Origin: Ginkgo biloba
Lineage: Eukaryota; Streptophyta; Ginkgoopsida; Ginkgoales; Ginkgoaceae
Direction: 5' to 3'
Assembly: GCA_024626585.1 (NCBI GenBank)
Contig: JANKJI010000004.1
Coordinates: forward strand, 124,838,941-124,852,590
Length of the DNA stretch: 13,650 nucleotides
The notes under the pieces are model-generated. The model was not told the origin of the DNA. It saw only the letters and a program-made list of their open reading frames with translations, and searched no databases. A program made the translations under genes and the position numbers. Below are positions 1 through 10,048 of the stretch, one piece after another. Numbering within the stretch: position 1 is the stretch's first letter; each line of letters opens with the position of its first letter.

Positions 1-91
1 TATATATGTATATGTATATATATATATATGTATATGTATATATATATATGTATATATATGTATATATATTTATGTATGTATGTACATGTAT
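1..91. repeat. TA/TATG microsatellite
   Basis: This is an almost uninterrupted alternation of TA dinucleotides with TATG and TATGTA interruptions, ending in three TATG-like units near 71-84. It runs off the left edge, so its full length is unknown. Tracts like this are common in plant intergenic DNA and are length-polymorphic. No function is implied. Confidence 0.93.
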
Positions 92-299
92 TTTAGTATT
101 TTGAAGATAGGTTAAAAAGCACAAAAATGATAAAATTTAAAAATATATACAATAAGCATTACATTATAGAATGCACATGTTTAGAAAGAAAGAGAGTCCA
201 TTATAAAGAAAACTAGCCCAAATTTTGGAGATTTGAAACCTTTCTTATTAAAATAAATCCTAAAATTATAACAGAATAAAAATTATCTATGTCCCCAAA

Positions 300-508
300 T
301 GCACACTATCTTCAACACTAAAATATCATGTGAAATAGTAAAATATGCCTATAAATGCACAATTATTTATATCCCCATTGCACAAAATTTATATATATAT
401 ATATATACACAAAAAAAAAAGTAAAATTAATCCTCTTTAAATAGGCACTTATAAAATCAACAAGTCCAATTGCACACTATCTTAAGCTATTCTCCCAACA
501 CCAAAATA
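300..508 (+). repeat. Diverged direct repeat pair (13-bp identical core)
   Basis: The 13-mer TGCACACTATCTT occurs at 300-312 and again at 471-483. Each copy is followed by a second shared block, CAACACTAAAATA at 313-325 and CAACACCAAAATA at 496-508, with 12 extra bases in the second copy. This is an old local duplication with an indel. An (AT)n run at about 389-406 and an A10 run at 411-420 lie between the copies. No gene is visible. Confidence 0.6.
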
Positions 509-774
509 AAACTATTAACTTTAGCCAATGGATTACATTGAACTAAATTGTAGAAACTTGCAAGATTCTACTCTTATAATCATTAGCATTGATATTTTTC
601 CATTCCATCAAATGTAAGTTTGAATCAAGTCATTTCAAGGAATTTTCTATCAGTTTGGTTGTAGAGAACAATAATCCCATAACAAAATGAAGACTTAAGA
701 TCGCTCAAAGCACATTTAATAGCATTGAATATTTTTTCCATTAGCAAAAGAAACTCTTAGAGAAATAAGAAAAG

Positions 775-1168
775 AAAATGTTGGGATTTATAATGTTGAT
801 TCTCCATTAATTTTTTGTTTACTTCACTCATGGTATTTTTCCCATACACAACATTCAAACCACTCTTTAAACTTGAAACAACTAATGGATAATCAATCTT
901 TGAATAGAGATATAGAATTATATGAAGAAAAATGCAAAGGAGTATATACATCCAAATATTTTCTTCCTTTACACTTATAATTGCATTTTTTTCCCCTACA
1001 TTTTAAATCTCCTCTATGTATTGAAGAATACTCCACCAAATGTTAGAATTTATAATTTTGGATATTTGTTCACTAGATTTCTTCCATGTATTTCATCACA
1101 ACATTTGAACCACTATCTCATCTTGAAATAATTATAAAATAATCAATCATTTTAATAGAGATAGAGAC
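775..1168 (+). repeat. Diverged ~100-140 bp direct duplication
   Basis: The segment at about 816-917 aligns with 1067-1168 at a nearly constant offset of 250-251 bases. Matching blocks include ACATTCAAAC at 851 against ACATTTGAAC at 1101, CTTGAAA at about 872 and 1122, AATCAATC at 891 and 1141, and AATAGAGATA shortly after. Similarity probably continues left (TGTTGGGATTTATAAT near 779 against TGTTAGAATTTATAAT at 1041) with an ~11-base indel. Short open frames on both strands cross these copies but have no coding character. This looks like duplicated noncoding or transposon-derived DNA. Confidence 0.6.
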
Positions 1169-1202
1169 AAAGACATTAATATTTAAATAAAAATATTTTT
1201 AC

Positions 1203-1911
1203 CTAAGATAATCGATAATCAAAATCTCTACAACCTTGATAATTTCTCGACTCCACAGGCATCTCTGGGAATCACTTGTCCATGTGGTTGTTGACATAGT
1301 CTAGTAGAATGCCTATGGTATTGGAAAAGATGAAGGGGTCCCTATTGGGTATGATATGAAGTAAGGGATACAAATTATTTTCTAAGGAATCCCCTATCTC
1401 TATTAGGAACGGTAACATGCAGGCCACTTTGCCTCAACTTTTGGGTATAAATTTATAGCTAATTTTTGTATTTCACCCACCATAAATTCATAGCTAAATA
1501 ATCATTGGGAAGGATTTAGTTATATGAGTATCAATATCATTCTAATAGAGATCCAACATATTCCACCCAATCATATTGGTCATATGGATTGAACATTCTA
1601 ACTTCTCTTTCTCCATTATTGAAGCTACCCATTTGCACCAGTCTTATGTCAGATGCCATAAAACCCGAGGAGAACCATGTCTCTATTTTTATGGTGGTAT
1701 GGAATAATCTATTAGTTTCCATATCATATTAAATTGATTATTCCCAATAATCCACCTGGAGTACCCATTTGTTAAGATCCTTTCATCATTTTCCCAATGG
1801 TAAATTAATATTTGAAGGGCCAAAGCTTGAACAGTTGAATATTATGGCCTTGTCGTTATGGTTTAAGTCCATGTGCATTATGGACACACTATAGTTTTTC
1901 ATTAAAATTTC
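1203..1911 (-). pseudogene. Unidentified decayed protein-coding remnant (minus strand)
   Basis: Read on the minus strand, three consecutive segments look protein-like but are broken by stops and frame changes. The first (1911 down to 1537, one frame) is open for 41 codons at 1911-1789, hits two adjacent stops, continues with KDLNKWVLQVDYWE, crosses two more stops, then stays open for 63 codons and includes FNPYDQYDWVEYVG. The second (about 1501-1406) reads FMVGEIQKLAINLYPK in another frame. The third (1433-1206), in the remaining frame, includes LLHIIPNRDPFIF and DYVNNHMDK and has one stop at 1272-1274. The residue mix (W, C, P, D and G well represented) is unlike translated AT-rich noise. 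I do not recognise the family. A transposon-derived or host pseudogene are both possible. The 61-codon ATG frame at 1537-1722 is only a fragment of it. Confidence 0.5.
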
Positions 1912-1972
1912 CTATTTTTCTCTTTTATTTGCACTAATGAGGGATCTAACCAAGACATACAGTAAAAAAATT

Positions 1973-2041
1973 TAGAGAGATCATTTCACATCTTAGAATC
2001 ATATATTGCATGCTGCCAAAACCAAATATAGAGAGATCATT
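1973..2041 (+). repeat. Short direct repeat, 13 bp, 56 bp apart
   Basis: TAGAGAGATCATT occurs at 1973-1985 and 2029-2041, with weaker similarity continuing on the right (TCACAT against CAAACAT). This is probably a remnant of a local duplication. No gene is attached to it. Confidence 0.5.
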
Positions 2042-3550
2042 CAAACATATTTAAACCATTTATTACAAGTGGCCAAACAAAATTAAATTACCATCCATCA
2101 CCTTATTATTAATATATATATATACCATAACTAACTAATTATTGTCCAAAGTTTACTTTTTTTATTTAATGTCAAAATAATAGAATTTTTTTTTTTTGAA
2201 AAAGTGGTCAAACAATATGATTTTAGTAATGTAGTAAATATATATATTATATGTTAGAGTATATATAATATGTATTATATATTATTATAAAACCTAAACC
2301 CTTTTATATATTAACTATTATATTAATATAAAATACCCTCTATCCCCTTTGTATACAATTGCATACAATTTTGAAAATATTTAATTAAAAAACCCTTGTA
2401 TAATTCACATGCTATGTACAAAAAAAACACAGTGACCCCCTAAGTTTAGACCCAAAAAATTCCTTTATAATTTTAATTCCAAGTACATATTTATTTTTTA
2501 TGGAATAAGTTGACTAAGATCTAGTTTATGAGAGAGGCCAATATGAATAATGTGGCTATATTTTTCTACTTTATATTTATTTTCATTACTATATTTTGTA
2601 CACAGATAATTTCTATCTGAAATAGGTACTCCTTTTTACAATAATGTGATTAAGGCATTATTCTAAGAAAAATATATTCATATAAAGATAACACCTTACT
2701 AACCCCAAGCCAATGGTCAGTCAAAAGTCACCAAATATGAGCTAGAAGAAATTATTATGAAGATAATTGAAATTCACTATGATGAATAGGGAGAAATAAT
2801 ACCATGGTATATTTTTTTCCTAAATTAATATAAGAGAACCATTAGGTTCAATAATTTTGAACTTATCTATGGTAATCATATAATTTTTTCTAATTAGTGT
2901 AAATTTAACACCTTGAAAACTTCTAACCAAGCATGGATTATTCTCATCAAGGCACAAAATACTATAATTATCCAACTTTATTAATTAGAGAAATTATATT
3001 AGAAGGATTGATTTCAAATGCAACTAATTTAGTGGTAGTATAAACATTGGTATGATTAACATCTAAAAAGAAAATGCTTCTAGCTAAGGGATATGGACTT
3101 GTTATATGATTCTACATATGAAACCTTCCTTAATAAATTTTAATATTATTATATGTGTTCATATATGTTAAAAGGATTATTTTCTAATGGAGTAGTAAAA
3201 TTGGCCACTATTAATAGAACCAAACAAAAATAGTTTGCAAATGGCTATTAGTTGAAGATTTATCATAAGCTAATCAATTAAGACTACTTTATTTTCTTCA
3301 CAAGTTAAATTATATATCTCATTATAAGAATGGAATCATAATCATTATCTTATTTTTAAGGCTTTTTTTATGTGTGTTCTTATACCAAGAACCTAAAAAA
3401 AATTTAAAAAATAAGAAAGAAAAGAAAAAGAGAGATGTCGTGTCATTCCAGAAAATCACATCCTTTTCAAAGCTATTTTTCATAATTTCTACCTTATTAT
3501 TACTACAAAAAGTAATTGTTTCTTTCTTATTACTTTTATCAAACCTATGG
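2042..3550. other. Gene-free AT-rich stretch
   Basis: No coding region, RNA gene or clear repeat was found here. The stretch holds TA-rich runs around 2235-2340, a T12 run at 2186-2197, and a purine-rich run on the plus strand at about 3385-3437. Two overlapping short open frames on opposite strands near 3322-3634 are dominated by Lys/Phe/Ser or Leu/Phe codons, as expected from A/T homopolymers, and are not supported as genes. Confidence 0.6.
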
Positions 3551-4220
3551 GTAACTTTTTTCATTTATAAATTACATATAATTGCTATCCAAGAATCCTT
3601 TTACCTTCATAAATTACCTAGAATTACTTTATAGATAACCTTTTGCCTTCATAACTTACCTTTAAAATGCATATTGGTAACTTTCACTTTATAAACCTCA
3701 TCTTTAAAATTCCTATTGGTAACTTGTTCTCTATTAATATTATCTTGAAAATTCCTACAAGTAAATTTTCCTTTGTAAAACATACCATTAAATTCTTGGA
3801 AGTAATTTTTCCTTCATAAGATTTACCTTCAAAACGATTATAAGTAGGTTTTGATTTGTAATCATTACCTTCATAATTTGTATAGTTAACTTTCCCTTTC
3901 AAAACTTACCTTTCAAATTATTTTATGTAACTTTCCCTTTATAAAACTTACTTTTAGAATCCTCGTAGGTAACTTTCCCCCTATAAAACTTTCTTATGAA
4001 TAACTTGTAGGTAACTTTACCATTTCAAAACTTTCCTTAAAATTGATTATAGGTAAATTTTCCTTTATAAAATTTACCTTTGGAATATCTATAAGTAGTT
4101 TTTCCTTTGCGAAATTTCCTTTAAAATTCCTTAGGTAACTTTATATTTATAAAACATGCCTTTAAGCTTTTTGCATGTAACATTTTTATTTATAAACCTA
4201 CCCTTAATTAGTTTGTACAT
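3551..4220. repeat. Degenerate 42-bp minisatellite (~16 copies)
   Basis: The motif G(G)TAACTTT recurs near 3551, 3592, 3635, 3677, 3719, 3761, 3802, 3844, 3886, 3927, 3969, 4011, 4053, 4095, 4135, 4177 and 4218. That is a spacing of 40-43 bases, most often 42. Each unit contains GGTAACTTTCCCTTTATAAA followed by ACTTACCTTTAAAATTCCTA, so it looks like two diverged ~21-bp halves. On the minus strand a unit reads approximately KGKVTY-N-x-F-EGK-x-Y, a 14-residue repeat. Single-base length changes (41- and 40-bp units) break that frame within a few copies, so a translated product is not supported. The nearest-identity region is about 3927-4095. Confidence 0.88.
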
Positions 4221-6047
4221 AGTCATCCTTTATGTAATCATACGAGTCTAATTTTTTATCTTAAAATAAATTATACTTGTGTGTTCTATAATTATCGTTG
4301 CATACATTGTGGATATTTTTTAATGATAGATCCTTCCCCTTCTATGAATTATTCATATAATTTATTTCAATTTTTTATCATTCCTATTGACCCAATATTT
4401 AATTGACGCCACATATAATTAGGCCATGATTGGTGTGGGACTATATTGATCATGAATCAAGGTATATTTTACCAAAAACAAATGAAAAATTCAAGTAGTG
4501 GATGTGATTTATAATTTTGTGTGTAATTGAAACTTGTTAAGTTCATCTTGAATTGCAATCAATAACATTATTTAATGCTAATAAATTTGAAAGTTATTCT
4601 CATAGATATTAGTAGTTGAGATTGAGAAAGAGACAAATAATATACACAAATAGAATTTACAAAGTTAAATGAAGAGTAATATGATATAATTATAGTTGGA
4701 AGACCCATAATTAGAGTAATAAATAATAGAAGGGGAATAAGAGGAGGAATTATGAGTTTTGTTTATTAAAGAGGAGCCAAAACCTTAGTAACTAAATAAT
4801 CCAAAGATATTCTTAGTAATAAAATAATTATACTCTGGAAAATGATTGATAAAAATATAGTTATTATTCTAATATATATAAAGTTATTTTATCCCTGTTA
4901 TAATAATTGTCAATCCAATTCCTTGTAAGTCATAGAGGTTGTTTAAAACCTTGTAAGTAACACAAATAAGGTTATTGGTAAGAAAATTATAATCACCAAG
5001 GATATTATTGGTAAATAAATAAAGGTACAAATCAAGAGTAAAATCTAGTATAGGAGAAGATCCCTTCAAGAATTTAAATACCTCCTAAAAAAATTATACT
5101 TTAGCCATCCTCCTAAAGGGGTAAACACCCATATAAGATTACTTATCTAAGACCAATTATCTCTCTTCATTTTTAAGTATAATTTCATGAGATAACATCC
5201 TACATATATCTATACATGCCATTTTATATTCTTTACTATCTAGAAGAAAGGGGAATTAGTGGATATGGCATATTTTCTTTTTCATGCCATGGATATAAAA
5301 CTTATCAAGGGAAGAAGGCATAAGATAAGGAGATTTTACATCCTATCCTTATTTAATTAATAATAAATAAAAGAATAAGAATAGAATAGGATAAACTATA
5401 TTTCATAATTCATCCATCCCATTAGTTAATTATTCAATTATCTATTCAACTAGTTATCCATTTTTACAGTATACCTATCTTTAATATGTCCTATACCCTA
5501 TACTCAATTCTACTAGTCTAGGTAGATAAATTATCATTTGCACCATGAATAAGATAATAGACTAAAAAGTAAAGATAAGAGTTATAATATTCTTTTATGA
5601 TCCTAGATGTGAGCATTATATCCCTAAGGTTGGAAAATGACAAGCTAACCTTTAAAGAATGAATAATTAAGAAATAAGGTGTACTAGTTAGAGGATCAAT
5701 TCAAGCAATATCAACAAGATAGTATGCATGCATATAAATCTTACTAAGAGAAATGATGTGAAATATATAGATATTTAAATCATCTAAGATATGGAGCATC
5801 AAGTAGAAATATATAAACTAAATTCCTTGAAATTAAAGGTTGATCATATAAAAAATAAATGCAAGGATTATTCAATTAGCTTATAAGTTGAATATGTAAA
5901 GATAACATAGATGAATGGGTCTAGTAATTAAAGGAAAATTCCAATCAACTTAGTATACAAAATAATGCTCCAAGTATTGATAAATAATCACCTAATAATT
6001 TGACAACATTATAGTAGCAATTATCTAGTTTAAAGTTTAACAGATAA
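4221..6047. other. Gene-free AT-rich stretch with faint ~30-bp repetition
   Basis: No gene is visible. Weak short repeats occur at about 4783-5025: CTTAGTAA near 4784 and 4812, CCTTGTAAGT at 4921 and about 4950, and TATTGGTAA near 4972 and 5005. They resemble the GTAAC-containing minisatellites on either side and may be the eroded edge of the same kind of sequence. A 61-codon minus-strand frame over 4884-5069 simply crosses these repeats. Confidence 0.45.
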
Positions 6048-6961
6048 GAAAAAGTAAAATATCTAACTAATAAATGTATAGAATTAGATAATCAGGTGGA
6101 GAACATCAAAGAAATTATTATGTATGAATTTACTTTAGCTAGGAAGATGATGAGAAGTAGATCCTTATATAGAGTTCATACCCTTATGTATAGATAAAGT
6201 ATCCTTATAATACATTTGATGTACCTCGTAACTAATGCACCTCTCATCGAATTTATTGTAAAAGGATTAGATGCATTATATAATATAAGTAATTGAGTGG
6301 ACTAGATCATATTAGTAGAAGTATTTCTAGCCAATAATTTATACTAGAATTATGCTTACCATAATCCAATAGTTCTTATATGTAATGTATATTTAAGGGC
6401 CTTATTATCATCAAATATTTATAAATTTGATAATAATAAAGACATAATGAAAGACAAATTTACTTAGAGGCATCCACAAAATAGGCCATTAGGCTAAACA
6501 TCATAAACAAGTAGAAATTTATGGATGAAAATGAGAAGAAGATATAATAAAGGGTATGAGAAGTTAATAATAAAACTATATTACATATTATAGTAGACAT
6601 TTAAAGGAAAGGTGTTCCTCTCATGCAAAAATATGTTAAGAATATTTTTTCCATCAAGGTGAGAAATCTACCTATGATACTGCATGAGAAGGAGTCTTAC
6701 ACTTAAATTACTAACTTTATTATAACTAATAATTTAGGGCATATGTGTATGCTTATTAAGGAATTGAGGAGTAGGTCAATTTATATGGAATATCAATGTC
6801 ATATTATTACGATAGTTTTATCGCTCAATATGAACATAATAAGAAGGATGGTTAAGAGACGACACCATAAAGGATTGCCATCACTAGTTATGAGGTATAA
6901 AGCCTTTGTATATTACATTCATTTGAGTTATTTTTATAAATCAAAAGAATGTCAATGCTAG
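6048..6961 (+). pseudogene. Possible decayed coding sequence, family unknown
   Basis: Two plus-strand segments have fewer stops than this base composition would predict. At about 6048-6195, 49 codons are open and read as a Lys/Glu/Ile-rich helical stretch (for example NKCIELDNQVENIKEI). At about 6650-6961, in a different frame, a run of about 100 codons has one internal stop and contains an ATG frame of 72 codons from 6743 that ends KSKECQC. A purine-rich tract (AAGAAGGGGAGAA, 7132-7144) follows 170 bases later and resembles the polypurine tract before the 3' LTR of plant retrotransposons. No protease, reverse transcriptase, integrase or RNase H motif is readable, so assignment to a retroelement is a guess. 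Frame openness here is only mildly unusual. Confidence 0.25.
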
Positions 6962-7321
6962 AATAGAGAAGGAGGATTCAAAACATAGAAGGATAATGGG
7001 AATAATTAAAAACCCCAAATAATTAATACTACTAACACTACCATAAGAAGAAACATCTAATGATACTTTAAAAGAAATTTAGATCTTATATATAACTAAG
7101 AAATCTAATTCATAATAGGGCATATGAAGCTAAGAAGGGGAGAATAATAAGGAATTGCCTTTCATAGATTTTGAGTCTGAGTTCTTTATAAGAACTATTT
7201 TTATAATATCAATGTGAGGTAACTAAGTTGTTACCTTATTAAAACCATGTAATTTATCTTCTTCATAAATATCTAGTCTAATATATGTCTTAATATTAGA
7301 AATTACCTTCAAAAGATATGA

Positions 7322-7735
7322 AGGTGTCATTTTTGTATGTAATTACTTACCTTTACCTACAATAAAGGTAGTTGATTAGCTACCTTCAATTGTGATGAAG
7401 ATAAGTTACCTTTAACTACATTGAGGATAGATTACACATAGTCATGTTGAAGGTAACTTTACCTTCATCTGACATATAGGTACTTTGCCTTCAACTGCAG
7501 TATAGGTAACTTTACCTTTAGTTACAATGAATGTAACTTTACCTTTAGCTACTATGTAGGTAGTTTTACCTTTAACAATGTTGTAAGTAACTTTATCTTT
7601 TTTCAAATTGGAAGTGAATTTACTTTCATCTATAGTTAAGGTGATTCTAGTTATAGTCACTAAGAAGGTAGAATCATTACTTACCTTCATTAAGTACATA
7701 TATAAGTTGCTTACATGTCTTGTGAAGGTAAGTTT
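7322..7735. repeat. 27-bp minisatellite (~14 copies)
   Basis: Units start with AGGTAACTTTACCTT or a variant at 7451, 7478, 7504, 7531, 7558, 7585, 7612, 7639, 7666 and 7693, so the period is 27 apart from one 26-bp unit. More diverged units lie upstream at about 7322, 7366, 7399 and 7424, and a last one at 7726 follows a 33-bp unit. On the minus strand, 7442-7699 is open for 85 codons and reads as a 9-residue repeat (KGKTTYIVA, KGKVTFIVT, KGKVTYTAV). The frame survives because the units are exact multiples of three. No signal peptide, promoter or known domain supports a gene, and a repeat artefact is more likely. Confidence 0.88.
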
Positions 7736-9712
7736 GATTAATCCTACTCAACATTAATTTAATTATTATGATTAATTATTGCCATCAAGGATCTTATGTA
7801 TAAATATTTTTAATTTACTAAAGAATACAAGAAAATTTCCATAGGAAATTATGATCACTAAGAAGCCTTGGCTAAATCTAAAGATCATTGGACAAAATAT
7901 CTCTATCTAACACAAGGCACTAATCTAACTCATACTTAAGATATAAATATATTTCTTATGAAGTATAACCTTGGATAGGAGTCTATTTATTATTAACGAT
8001 ATTTTTCCTTTTGGTAATTTAATTCTATATATATTTTTCCATTTCAATAATTACTTCAATTCAATTTCATAATAGAAATTTATTTCTTACACCCTAAATG
8101 GGTGATAGTTGAAATTCCATCTTTTGTTTACTATTTAAAGATTACAAACCTAAATTCAAAATCTAATCACAAACCTTGGATATTAAGGAAGAATTCATTA
8201 ACCATATAGAAGTTATTTTTTAAGAAAAAATGAGCAAATATTTAAGTTACTAAAGAAGATTTTCAAGTGACTTATGTCATGTCAATTTTTTTCTAGTGGG
8301 TAACATAGTGTAAAATAAAATAATTTATATCTTGGAGTCAAAATGACCCAATTCTTATTACAAAGTTACTTTTGAAATCAATTTATAATAGTGAAAGTGA
8401 ATGTGGATATTTATTTGACAAATTTTACATATTATTATATTATATTTTTGGGTATGTAATCAAATTTTGTCTAATATAATGAAAATACTCCTAAACATTA
8501 GAAAAATTATAGTAGAAAGGGAAATAATATCATTTATGGGAAATAATATCATTTGTGGTATCAAAATGAATAGGATGCTTATGATAAGAAATAGCAAAGG
8601 AAGAAAATAGCATAAAGGTAGTCCTTTATGACTACATAGCTAGTAATTTATCCTTGAGACATCTCTAAATAGTATACAGGTTTCCTCTAATCTCAACAAA
8701 TCAACATTCCTTTTAGTTAGTTACATCTAATCTCCAAATTTATAACACTTCATTGCATATAAACTCTTAGCATTGTTCCATCATAACTAGTTTCTTTTGT
8801 AACTAAAAGGTGGAGGATGGATTCCTACATGCTCAATCATGCATTATTATTAAGAAAAAAAATTTATATTTTTAAGTCTAAGTAACATTATTAAGGATTT
8901 TTTTTAGTTGTTATTAATAAACATGTACATTTAGCATGGATTTGGGCATTTTGTAGAATATAAGAAATTTTATTCATTGGTGGAGTTTTGGAAGTCACAA
9001 AAAATGAGGGAAAAAAAAAATCATGATTAACTTTTTTTCATTTTTAATAAAATTTTGAGAGTGAGAAAAAGATTAAAAAAAATGACCTTTATTAATATCC
9101 TAACAACTGAGGTGATTTTGATAAGAAAAATAAGATAAGAGTAAGGAAGAAAGAATAAAGATTATATATCTTGCATTACACAAAGGTTGATTTATTCATT
9201 GTGTGAGTATTAACAAGCCCAAAATTAAATAATAACGTTCTCTAAATTCCTTTTAATTATTAATTATTGCTTTGTTAATGTCATTGTAATATTTGTAAAG
9301 ACAATTGTATATGACAAATACAGTGGCCCAAAGGAACATGGCATACTTCCATTAAAAATAAGCACATCTCCTATGAGAACTAAGTCATAATGTATAATTT
9401 ATATTTGGAAAGAAGTGCTTGGATTATATAAAGTGAGACAAACTAGACCACTTGGTTAAGTTTGACGAAGAAATAAAACCACACATATTTTATGGAGAAA
9501 AAGAGAAAATGAAAATATGTAGGTTAATCCCAATTCATTTCAAGATAATCAATGTCCAATGTTACTTTACTTGATTTTGTGGTGTATCTGTGATGTCTAT
9601 TTCGCCAATTAGCAAATATGATTCGCCCATAATAAGAATATGCTTCAATAGAAATGGAAAGTGTATATATTTTTTTTAAAGATAACAAGATTCTTCTTAC
9701 AAGACCACATAA
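7736..9712. other. Gene-free AT-rich stretch
   Basis: I see no gene, RNA or large repeat here. The only clear structure is the 19-bp tandem duplication at 8519-8556, listed separately. A minus-strand 63-codon frame at 9524-9715 is somewhat less AT-biased than its surroundings, but it matches no family I know. A second minus-strand frame across the same bases looks equally plausible, so neither is called. Confidence 0.5.
8519..8556 (+). repeat. 19-bp tandem duplication
   Basis: GGGAAATAATATCATTTAT at 8519-8537 is followed directly by GGGAAATAATATCATTTGT at 8538-8556, with a single mismatch. This near-perfect copy looks younger than the other repeats in the window. Confidence 0.9.
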
Positions 9713-10048
9713 CAAATAAAATTTGGAGAGTACTCGTTAGAATATGATGAGGACATAAGACATGCACATAAATTAAAACTAAAAAATAAACAAGTACTTT
9801 CCATCGGTGCTTTTGAAGAAAACAAACAACAACTTACAATAATGTTAAAGCGTAACATAGAAGAAATAAGAACAATTTTGAAAGAAATTGCTAGGATAAA
9901 AAAACACATAGGTAAGCGTTGCCCATCTTCTAATATAAATGCTCTAGGTAGTAGGATTGTGAATCATATTGTGAACTTTGTGAGACATAGTTCTCGTCTT
10001 AAGGTGGGGGAATCGGTTGTTTTGAAAACAGTATTGGGGGATGGCTAA
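9713..10048 (+). other. Open frame with coiled coil, overlapping the lectin start
   Basis: This frame is open for 111 codons after a TAA at 9710-9712 and ends at the TAA at 10046-10048. Its first ATG is at 9842, leaving 68 residues. Residues LKRNIEEIRTILKEIARI, near that ATG, have Ile/Leu at heptad a/d-like spacing and charged residues between them, so a short coiled coil is likely if the frame is translated. The upstream part (FGEYSLEYDEDIRHAHK) also looks protein-like. The frame overlaps the lectin ATG by 8 bases in another phase, so the two cannot be a simple fusion. A good splice-donor match, AG/GTAAGC, lies at 9911/9912. A CAG acceptor candidate ends at 10031; splicing the two would remove 120 bases and still reach the same stop. 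It could be a uORF, an exon of an unrelated transcript, or a remnant. Family unknown. Confidence 0.3.
9934..9940 (+). promoter_or_regulatory. Candidate TATA box for the lectin gene
   Basis: TATAAAT lies 101 bases upstream of the lectin ATG. Plant transcription usually starts about 30 bases downstream of the TATA box, which would give a 5' leader of roughly 70 bases. In sequence this AT-rich, TATAAAT-like strings arise by chance, so only the position supports the call. If this promoter is used, the overlapping frame with its ATG at 9842 would not be in the mRNA. Confidence 0.3.

Noticed and set aside
757-1131. Short open frames on both strands (757-951 minus, 922-1131 plus)
   Set aside because: They lie across the diverged duplication, are rich in Ile/Leu/Phe/Tyr/Lys as expected from AT-rich DNA, and show no domain or coding bias.
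3322-3634. Overlapping 80- and 86-codon frames on opposite strands
   Set aside because: Both are composed mostly of A/T-homopolymer codons, overlap each other, and run into the start of the 42-bp array.
3684-3902. 72-residue minus-strand frame with KGK-type repeats
   Set aside because: It is the translation of the 42-bp minisatellite, and unit-length changes break the repeat frame within it, so it is described as a repeat rather than a gene.
3551-7735. CRISPR-like array
   Set aside because: The repeats are contiguous and degenerate with no unique spacers between conserved repeats, and the context is plant nuclear DNA.
8556-8567. TGGTATCAAAAT, resembling the tRNA-Met primer-binding site of plant LTR retrotransposons
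   Set aside because: Only about 8 of 12 bases fit, no LTR end precedes it, and no paired LTR was seen.
9524-9909. Minus-strand frames at 9524-9715 and 9697-9909
   Set aside because: Neither has a recognisable domain. The second is antisense to the coiled-coil frame, and another minus-strand frame over the first looks equally protein-like.
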